From: Gammaproteobacteria bacterium
GTDB taxonomy: Bacteria; Pseudomonadota; Gammaproteobacteria; Steroidobacterales; GCA-2729495
Assembly: GCA_030746435.1 (NCBI GenBank)
Contig: JASLMV010000003.1
Location: 62,001-126,000 of the forward strand
DNA: 64,000 nt
Reading direction: 5' to 3'
Shown: one piece after another, positions 58,578-64,000 of the stretch
Position numbering within the stretch: position 1 is the first letter of the stretch
Layout: every line of letters begins with the position of its first letter
Notes under the pieces: generated by a model
What the model was told of the DNA's origin: nothing
What the model saw: the letters and a program-made list of their open reading frames with translations, nothing else
The model's database searches: none
Program-made: the position numbers and the translations under genes

Positions 58578-58776
58578 AGGGAGGGTGTCCGGTGGTGGTT
58601 GATCATGGCATCGATGAAAATCCGGCACCGACAGTGCTCGGAAGAGCGGATTGTACAGTTCTGACCAGGCATGGTCACGCTACCGCCCCCCCTGAATGGT
58701 ACAGGCGGGTTATGTTCAGGAGTTATGCGACCGGCGTTTGCTGACAAGATGCAGCAGACCTGATTATGCTTGTCCC

Positions 58777-60267
58777 ATGAGTAATCGTGCCGGCCAATCG
58801 AAGCACACCCGGGGCATGCCCGCCTGGACCGCGCCGGTCCTGACCGCAATCGTAACAGTGGTGGTTTATGGTCTGACTACCAATCCCGAAGTTGGCTTCC
58901 ATGACTCGGCGGAACTGGCACTAAGAGCCAGTCAGCCGGGAGCCAGCCATGCACCGGGAGCCCCGGTACACACGCTTGCCGGTTACCTGTTAACCCGGCT
59001 TTTCGATAGTCCGGTAGTGGCCACGAGTTTACTCAGCTGCTTAAGTGGCAGCCTGGCGGCAGCGATGGCCTGCCTGCTGCTGCTCGCTCTCGGCACGGGG
59101 CGCGCAGTAGCGGTTAGTGGTGCACTTGCTTTTGCTTTCAGTTTTCCGGTCTGGGGGAACGCGATTGTAACCGAAACCTACAGCCTCAGCCTGTTCTTCC
59201 TTGGCGGTTGTTTGCTTGTCGCCCTGCGGTGGCGAGAATCCGGCAACAATAAAACACTAGTCATACTCGCAGGCCTCTACGGCCTGGCTTTGGGTGCACA
59301 CTTCGCTAATATTTTGCTGTTTCCTGCTTTTCTATATTTTGTAATCGCGGGGCGCCCGGAAGTATTTCGTAATTCCTCTCTGTTCCTGGGGGCAATGTTT
59401 GTCGCTGTGTGCCTGATCGCAGGTGCCAACGTTGCGCTGGCAATGAATGTGCCGTCGTTCGGGCAAACTAACCCCGACTCAATAACCGGGTTATTTCTGT
59501 ACATGTCGGGTGCCGAGCATGATCCACTTGATGTAACCGGTGCTGGTTTCTACCTGGATCGCATAACCCAACATGCGCTGATATTCAGCCGGCATTACCT
59601 GTTCGTTTTGATACCAGCGGGCCTTGCTGGCGGTTATATCCTGGCCCGGCGGGACCGGGTAAACGGCATGTTTATGGCGTTGGTATTCGTTTTATACATG
59701 GGTTACTTCACGTTGTTCGGTGCCGGTGATTACTACATCATGGTCAGCCCCGCTTACCTCGTGTTCTCGCTCTGGGTTGCGTTGGCGGTAGACACACTGA
59801 TAAGACAGAATTCCAAAGAGTTCGGGAAATATGCAGGCCTGGCTGTACTTCCGCTGGCCGCAATACTTGTCGTCATATCACAGTTTCCCGATCGTTATGC
59901 AGAGGCGCGCTCGAGCGAGGTCCGTGAGTTTGCCGAAGAGTCGCTGAAGATGTTCCCCGCGGACAGTGTTGTCGTGGCAAAGTGGGGCGAATTCACGGTG
60001 CTTAATTATTATCAGCAGGTAAACGGTCGCCGTCCGGATATCAGGATTATTTTGCCTGTACGTAACTCCCGGCAATACCCTCATGGGGTGGTTGAGGACT
60101 ATCTGTCATTTGTGGCTGCGAGGGTTTGCGAGCAGCCGGTTGTGACGAACAAGGTGTCAGAGGGGCTGGACGATATATTTGAAATACAGCGACTCGCCCC
60201 GACCAGCGACTGGTATAGGGTTATTCCTGGTACAGATGGCGGGAATTGTGCAGCCGCCAGACCTTAG
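58777..60267 (+). CDS. DUF2723 multi-pass membrane protein (glycosyltransferase-like)
   Basis: The 496-residue protein has about 10 hydrophobic segments and the DUF2723 N-terminal pattern: NPEVGFHDSAELALRASQPG and APGAPVHTLAGYLLTRLF. In PMT/GT-C enzymes the acidic loop residues hold catalysis; here the D in FHDSAEL is the candidate. DUF2723 proteins are suspected dolichyl/undecaprenyl-type O-mannosyltransferases. The soluble C-terminal end carries KWGEFTVLNYY, as in GT-C proteins. I take ATG 58777 (MSNRAGQ). It is followed after 17 bp by the bilin reductase-like gene. Confidence 0.8.
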   Translation: MSNRAGQSKHTRGMPAWTAPVLTAIVTVVVYGLTTNPEVGFHDSAELALRASQPGASHAPGAPVHTLAGYLLTRLFDSPVVATSLLSCLSGSLAAAMACLLLLALGTGRAVAVSGALAFAFSFPVWGNAIVTETYSLSLFFLGGCLLVALRWRESGNNKTLVILAGLYGLALGAHFANILLFPAFLYFVIAGRPEVFRNSSLFLGAMFVAVCLIAGANVALAMNVPSFGQTNPDSITGLFLYMSGAEHDPLDVTGAGFYLDRITQHALIFSRHYLFVLIPAGLAGGYILARRDRVNGMFMALVFVLYMGYFTLFGAGDYYIMVSPAYLVFSLWVALAVDTLIRQNSKEFGKYAGLAVLPLAAILVVISQFPDRYAEARSSEVREFAEESLKMFPADSVVVAKWGEFTVLNYYQQVNGRRPDIRIILPVRNSRQYPHGVVEDYLSFVAARVCEQPVVTNKVSEGLDDIFEIQRLAPTSDWYRVIPGTDGGNCAAARP

Positions 60268-60284
60268 GGCAGGAGGACAGAGTT

Positions 60285-60971
60285 GTGAACCAGGATGAGC
60301 GGATTGCGGCTATTGTCGAGCGTATCGGCCTAAATGAGGCTCTTATGGAGCAGGACATTCCCCCGGAGCTGGCCGAGCCAAAATCGATCCTTAAAGTCCT
60401 GACTGCGAAACATTGGAACTGGTCTTCAGAAAGGTTTCGAAAGATTTTTGGAATGCGATTTTCAGTAAAGTTGCCCCCGCTGGAGCAAATCAATGCAATT
60501 TTTTATCCACGGCCTGAATACGATATCCCTGTATTTATATTTTTCTGCCTGCTGACAAAGCGCAAATGTATCGCACACCTCAATGTTAATTGTCCGTTCG
60601 ATGATCAGGAGTACCAGGAGAAGTGGGTCGACCCGCTGACAGAAAGACTGCACCGGTATCCCTCCTTTGAAACCCGGGATCGTTACCCGGAGTGGATGAA
60701 GAAATACCGTAACGACTGCACTGTCTATGGATTGTTTCCAATAGAACGTATACAGGACCTGAGCGATTGTTGTTTTGATTATCTTGATTACTATTCAGAT
60801 CAGGTTTCCCGGGCTCAGCCGGTTACAGACTCCGCAAGGCTGAAAGCGGTTGCCGAGTTTCAGGATCAGTGGGTCGATGATATTCGTACGCAAGATAAGG
60901 CGCAGGGGATGATCGCCAAAATGATCGGCAAGAAAACAGCACGCCGAATTTTCTATGAAGTAACAACCTGA
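60285..60971 (+). CDS. Ferredoxin-dependent bilin reductase-like protein (PcyA/PebS/HY2 family), atypical
   Basis: The 228-residue protein resembles ferredoxin-dependent bilin reductases, which reduce biliverdin to phycobilins. Compared with PcyA and PebS as I recall them, FRKIFGMRF aligns with the FRK-M-LE segment, NAIFYPRPEYDIPVF with the NTILYP / MFPEP-LPLFG segment, and QDKAQGMIAKMIG with NDKTRRVLEKAFG. N70 corresponds to PcyA His88, which is Asn in PebS. The usual catalytic Asp105 position is Phe (F87), so normal catalysis may be lost or altered. The start is GTG 60285, with AGGAGG 8 bp upstream. There is no heme oxygenase nearby. Confidence 0.6.
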   Translation: MNQDERIAAIVERIGLNEALMEQDIPPELAEPKSILKVLTAKHWNWSSERFRKIFGMRFSVKLPPLEQINAIFYPRPEYDIPVFIFFCLLTKRKCIAHLNVNCPFDDQEYQEKWVDPLTERLHRYPSFETRDRYPEWMKKYRNDCTVYGLFPIERIQDLSDCCFDYLDYYSDQVSRAQPVTDSARLKAVAEFQDQWVDDIRTQDKAQGMIAKMIGKKTARRIFYEVTT

Positions 60972-60982
60972 CCCAGGGCCTG

Positions 60983-61825
60983 GTGTCCGGGTTCGGCGGC
61001 TTTAGAAGAGCAGTGGTGGACCGGAACGAAAAATCAAACAAAGGGATTCTGGTTAGCTGGCGGGAATGCATTGTTATTGCATTGTCCGGGGGCTGCATCC
61101 TGGCGGCCTGGTTGTCGCCGCCCGTCGCACAGGATCCCGCTTACCATGACTTCGCCGACAGTCGGAGCTTGCTGGGTATTGCGAATTTCTGGAACGTTGC
61201 ATCGAACCTGCCCTTTCTTGCGGCGGGTGTATGGGGTCTGCTCCACTCTGGGAGCTGCCGCCGCGATCTGGTGCCGGCCGCCATGATCTTTTCGCTGGGG
61301 CTGGTGCTGATATGCCTGGGTTCATCCTGGTATCACCTTCAGCCTTCGAATGAGACGCTGGTCTGGGACCGGCTCAGCATGACGGTCAGCTTTATGGCCT
61401 TTTTTAGTTTTTCGCTGGTGCTGGTAACGAGATCAACCGGTGTGCACCATATTTTATGGCCGTTGCTCGTTGCGGGAGTGGCTTCGGTTCTTTACTGGGA
61501 CCTGAGCGAAGCGGCGGGGCAGGGCGATCTGCGCGCTTATGCGCTAATCCAGTTTTTGCCGGGCCTGCTCATTGCCTTATTCCTGTTGCTGTACCCGCGG
61601 CGCTTCCCTGCAGGAAAGACCCTGTGGTTCGCGATCGCGGCATACGCTTTGGCCAAGCTCCTGGAGTGGCAGGACCGGTTTATCTTTGACGAATTGCTGC
61701 CGTTGAGCGGTCACACGCTCAAACATCTGGCCGCCACACTTGGAGCCTGCTGCGTTATCCGGGCAATGTTGACGAGTAGCGGTGATAATAATGTTCGCAG
61801 GGAGAAGTCGGGTTCGGAGGCATGA
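60983..61825 (+). CDS. CREST superfamily membrane hydrolase, alkaline ceramidase-like
   Basis: The 280-residue, about seven-helix membrane protein matches the alkaline ceramidase/CREST family. DFADSRSLLGIANFWNVASN (57-76) is the family signature. The metal triad residues are H118 (SSWYH), D129 (WDR), H244 and H248 (GHTLKH). Their spacing (11 and 4) equals that of human ACER3. It would hydrolyse an amide or ester bond in a membrane lipid. The start may be GTG 60983 or GTG 61013. It follows the bilin reductase-like gene after 11 bp. Confidence 0.8.
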   Translation: MSGFGGFRRAVVDRNEKSNKGILVSWRECIVIALSGGCILAAWLSPPVAQDPAYHDFADSRSLLGIANFWNVASNLPFLAAGVWGLLHSGSCRRDLVPAAMIFSLGLVLICLGSSWYHLQPSNETLVWDRLSMTVSFMAFFSFSLVLVTRSTGVHHILWPLLVAGVASVLYWDLSEAAGQGDLRAYALIQFLPGLLIALFLLLYPRRFPAGKTLWFAIAAYALAKLLEWQDRFIFDELLPLSGHTLKHLAATLGACCVIRAMLTSSGDNNVRREKSGSEA

Positions 61826-62154
61826 TGGAAAAGCTGGATCGGGAAATTCTTGGCTGGATTACCGCGCACAACGACGATGCAACGCTTGGTGCCCATCTTG
61901 AGGCGGCGTCCGTAAAAAAGCGTGATTTCATGCAGACCGGTTTCTTTATCTATTTCGATTCGCAACCCGATCTCCCGCCGGTCGACCCCGGAGTCAGGCC
62001 CGCCTGCCCGCATATCTCGGCACCGGAGCTGGTGGACGGTGCCGGATGCACGCTGTTTCTGCGCAACGGTCAGCTCCATTACCTGGAGATTTACTCCCGG
62101 AGCGGCTTCATCCCTGAGAAGCTTGAGACGTTTCAGCTCGGCGAGTCCGGCTAG
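61822..62154 (+). CDS. Small protein of unknown function, last gene of the cluster
   Basis: The 110-residue protein has no motif I recognise. It begins MMEKLDREILGWITAHND, has KKRDFMQTGFFIYFDS in the middle and ends EIYSRSGFIPEKLETFQLGE; two cysteines occur in a proline-rich loop. It starts within the ceramidase-like stop (ATGA overlap), implying translational coupling. Confidence 0.55.
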   Translation: MMEKLDREILGWITAHNDDATLGAHLEAASVKKRDFMQTGFFIYFDSQPDLPPVDPGVRPACPHISAPELVDGAGCTLFLRNGQLHYLEIYSRSGFIPEKLETFQLGESG

Positions 62155-62286
62155 CTCCCGGTACCCGGCACCGGCCGAAATCACCATATTTTGGTTAATT
62201 GCGGGCCCGCCTTATGTCGCGGGTTAATAGTGGCTCACCCTGCCCGGTGGTGCCGAGACGTTGCTATTGCTGACATACAGCGCCTC

Positions 62287-62319
62287 CGCCCGTACGGGGG
62301 CTTCAGGTGGGCGTTTTTT
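62287..62319 (+). terminator. Likely rho-independent terminator
   Basis: CGCCC at 62287-62291 pairs with GGGCG at 62309-62313, with an inner partial stem, followed by six T residues (62314-62319). It would end the cluster beginning with the DUF2723 gene. Confidence 0.45.
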
Positions 62320-62382
62320 GAGCCTGCGGCATTGACATATAGGCCCCCGATGAGCAGCATTCGCTGTCTGAAAAAACCTAAA

Positions 62383-62471
62383 GGTCCCGTAAGTGGCTCT
62401 CCGGCATAGCAAAACAGGTGCCGGCGGTGTCGGACCAGAGGCCGCCGCAGGCGGTACGAATCGGGACGACC
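62383..62471 (+). ncRNA. Candidate three-way-junction RNA upstream of carbamoyltransferase gene
   Basis: The closing stem GTCCCG (62384-62389) pairs with CGGGAC (62462-62467), and nearby bases can extend it with a bulge. Inside it are two perfect hairpins: CCGGCA/TGCCGG (62401-62424) and CCGCC/GGCGG (62442-62454). This is a three-way junction layout. It matches no riboswitch class that I know (cyclic-di-GMP, cobalamin and SAM motifs are absent). Stems are seen; function is unknown. Confidence 0.35.
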
Positions 62472-62600
62472 ATCACAGAAGGGAACGACTCTACTGCGTA
62501 ACATTCGCAGGAATCAGGCTGAAACAGCCTTTCTACATAAGCGAGTGATTACCGGTGTAACCGTCCGACAAAAAGAACGGATTCTAAATTTACCGGGTTC

Positions 62601-64000
62601 ATGCCCTCATATAAGAAAACAGAGAAGAGTGTTTTGAGCGCTTCATACATTTTAGGAATATCGGCTTATTATCACGATGCGGCCGCCGCTTTGCTTGTTG
62701 ATGGCGAAGTCGTGGCAGCAGCCCAGCAGGAGCGGTTCACACGTAAAAAGCATGACGCGTGCTTTCCCAAAGAAGCTATCGAGTACTGTCTTTCGGAAGC
62801 AGGTATAAGTCTGGGTGATCTGGGGCAGGTCGTTTTCTACGATAAGCCGCTGGTCAAGTTTGAGCGTCTGCTGGAAACCTACCTGAGTTATGCGCCAAAG
62901 GGTTTCAGGTCCTTTCTGGCGGCAATGCCGATTTGGCTCAAGGAAAAGCTTTATCTTAAAACGACCCTGAAACGCGAACTTGCCGAACTTGCCGGGCGCA
63001 AGACAAATGAACTGCCCCCGCTGATGTTTACCGGGCACCATCAGTCTCATGCGGCATCCGCATTTTATTTCAGCCCTTATGAAAAAGCGGTGGTGTTATG
63101 CCTCGATGGAGTCGGCGAGTGGGCCACGACATCGGCATGGGTAGGCGATGGTAAAGACCTGCAGCCGCTATGGGAAATCGATTTCCCGCACTCACTCGGT
63201 TTGCTGTATTCCGCTTTTACCTATTTCACCGGATTCAGGGTTAACTCAGGCGAATATAAGCTCATGGGACTCGCGCCATACGGTGAGCCCAAGTACAAGG
63301 ACATCATTCTCGAGCACCTTATCGACCTGAAGGAAGACGGAACCTTCAAGCTGGATATGCAGTATTTCAACTACTGTACCGGCTTGACAATGACCAATAA
63401 CAAGTTCGCCAAACTTTTTGGCGGACCGGCCCGCACGGCAGAAACCGATATTACCCAACGCGAAATGGATATAGCTGCTTCCATCCAGAAAGTAACGGAG
63501 GAAGTGGTTTTGCGGTTAGCCAGGACGCTGCATAAAGAAACGGGTATAGAGAATCTGTGCCTTGCCGGCGGCGTGGCGCTGAATTGCGTGGCAAACGGCC
63601 TTATAGAACGGGAAGGTCCGTTCGAAAGTATCTGGGTTCAGCCGGCCGCGGGCGATGCCGGTGGAGCACTGGGTGCCGCTGCAATAATCTGGCACGAGTA
63701 TCTTGGCAACGAGCGCATTTCCAATGGCGTCGACAAGATGAAGGGGTCTTACCTGGGTCCGGTTTACAGTGCAGATGAGGTCAGGAAGCAACTGGATGCG
63801 GCCGGCGCCGTGTATACAGAGATCCCCGATGAAGATCTTTTCCCACGCATTGCCGAAATTCTGGACAGCGAAAATGTGGTTGGCTGGATGCGGGGCCGGA
63901 TGGAGTTTGGTCCGCGCGCCCTGGGCGGGCGATCGATCATCGGTGATCCAAGAAGCGCGAAGATGCAGTCGGTGATGAACCTGAAGATCAAGTATCGTGA
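62601..64000 (+). CDS. Carbamoyltransferase (NodU/TobZ family), cut by window edge
   Basis: The 466 visible residues begin with ILGISAYYHDAAAALL and QQERFTRKKHDA, the YrdC/Kae1-like start of the carbamoyltransferase family. The metal-binding GHHQSHAASAF, GEYKLMGLAPYGEP, the LAGGVALN segment and FGPRALGGRSIIGDPR are also present. The family transfers carbamoyl from carbamoyl phosphate to a sugar or antibiotic hydroxyl; in environmental Proteobacteria it is often part of exopolysaccharide and exosortase loci. The start is probably ATG 62601, with TTG 62634 as alternative. Confidence 0.9.
   Translation, partial: MPSYKKTEKSVLSASYILGISAYYHDAAAALLVDGEVVAAAQQERFTRKKHDACFPKEAIEYCLSEAGISLGDLGQVVFYDKPLVKFERLLETYLSYAPKGFRSFLAAMPIWLKEKLYLKTTLKRELAELAGRKTNELPPLMFTGHHQSHAASAFYFSPYEKAVVLCLDGVGEWATTSAWVGDGKDLQPLWEIDFPHSLGLLYSAFTYFTGFRVNSGEYKLMGLAPYGEPKYKDIILEHLIDLKEDGTFKLDMQYFNYCTGLTMTNNKFAKLFGGPARTAETDITQREMDIAASIQKVTEEVVLRLARTLHKETGIENLCLAGGVALNCVANGLIEREGPFESIWVQPAAGDAGGALGAAAIIWHEYLGNERISNGVDKMKGSYLGPVYSADEVRKQLDAAGAVYTEIPDEDLFPRIAEILDSENVVGWMRGRMEFGPRALGGRSIIGDPRSAKMQSVMNLKIKYR

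Larger units (their letters stand above)
62155..62600. other. Intergenic region before the carbamoyltransferase gene
   Basis: This 446-bp region has a likely terminator of the upstream cluster (62287-62319) and a candidate structured RNA (62383-62471). The words AGTGGCTCACC and AGTGGCTCTCC occur at about 62227 and 62391. I see no convincing protein gene. Confidence 0.55.

Noticed and set aside
62383-62471. Known riboswitch (cyclic-di-GMP, cobalamin or SAM)
   Set aside because: The conserved core sequences of these classes could not be found in the segment.
62235-62504. Arginine-rich open frame on the minus strand in the intergenic region
   Set aside because: No ribosome site, no similarity and overlap with the terminator and RNA stems.

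Overview
The window comes from a bacterial chromosome, most likely an uncultured or little-studied marine-type gammaproteobacterium. Evidence for this is the gene order: ftsY-ftsE-ftsX-rpoH, rsmD-coaD, mutM, rpmB-rpmG-radC-coaBC-dut and pyrE-xth are arranged as in many Gammaproteobacteria. The transhydrogenase is split into three subunits (pntAa/Ab/B), there is a NAD-type isocitrate dehydrogenase, and a PEP-CTERM-like sorting signal is present. Coding density is high and GC content is moderate to high. I found no tRNA, rRNA, CRISPR array or intact insertion sequence.

Layout. 0-1.1 kb: start of priA, running off the left edge. 1.1-1.6 kb: intergenic, with two DnaA-box-like sites and a 17-bp inverted-repeat pair. 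1.6-4.5 kb: pnt operon. 4.6-9.1 kb: HNH nuclease, FEN-like 5'-3' nuclease, fructosamine kinase-like protein, acs. 9.1-17 kb: VOC protein, sulfotransferase, a MATE exporter plus TRAP transporter operon, a FAH-family hydrolase and a dienelactone hydrolase-like protein. 17-21.8 kb: AEC permease, FadI-type thiolase with an AGCS sodium symporter, DUF924 protein. 21.8-28.4 kb: gltB-gltD behind a long hairpin-rich leader. 28.5-33.1 kb: an accessory block (DegT aminotransferase, glycosyltransferase, SMP-30-like protein, SGNH protein). 33.1-51.2 kb: mostly housekeeping genes (icd, OmpA-like lipoprotein, rpoH, ftsXEY, rsmD, coaD, ggt, mutM, desaturase, rpmG/rpmB, radC, coaBC, dut, pyrE, xth, AmpG-like MFS, Rieske protein, trmB just beyond). 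52-64 kb: a second accessory block of surface and lipid-type genes ending in a carbamoyltransferase cut by the right edge.

How the genes work together. The TRAP importer, MATE exporter, FAH hydrolase, dienelactone hydrolase, thiolase and Acs suggest uptake and breakdown of organic acids feeding acetyl-CoA. Pnt, NAD-IDH and GltBD tie NADPH supply and 2-oxoglutarate to ammonium assimilation. The 33-51 kb section carries cell division/secretion, heat-shock control, CoA synthesis and DNA repair functions.

The most unusual content is at 58.8-62.2 kb: a compact four-gene cluster of a DUF2723 multi-membrane protein, a protein resembling ferredoxin-dependent bilin reductases (PcyA/PebS/HY2 family) that lacks the usual catalytic aspartate, a CREST/alkaline-ceramidase-like membrane hydrolase with an intact metal triad, and a small unknown protein. 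No heme oxygenase, phycobiliprotein or phytochrome gene is visible in the window. Other notable points are a PEP-CTERM-like protein whose sorting signal is cut off by an in-frame TGA where Trp is expected, a CIRCE-like operator in front of rpoH, and a structured leader in front of gltB.
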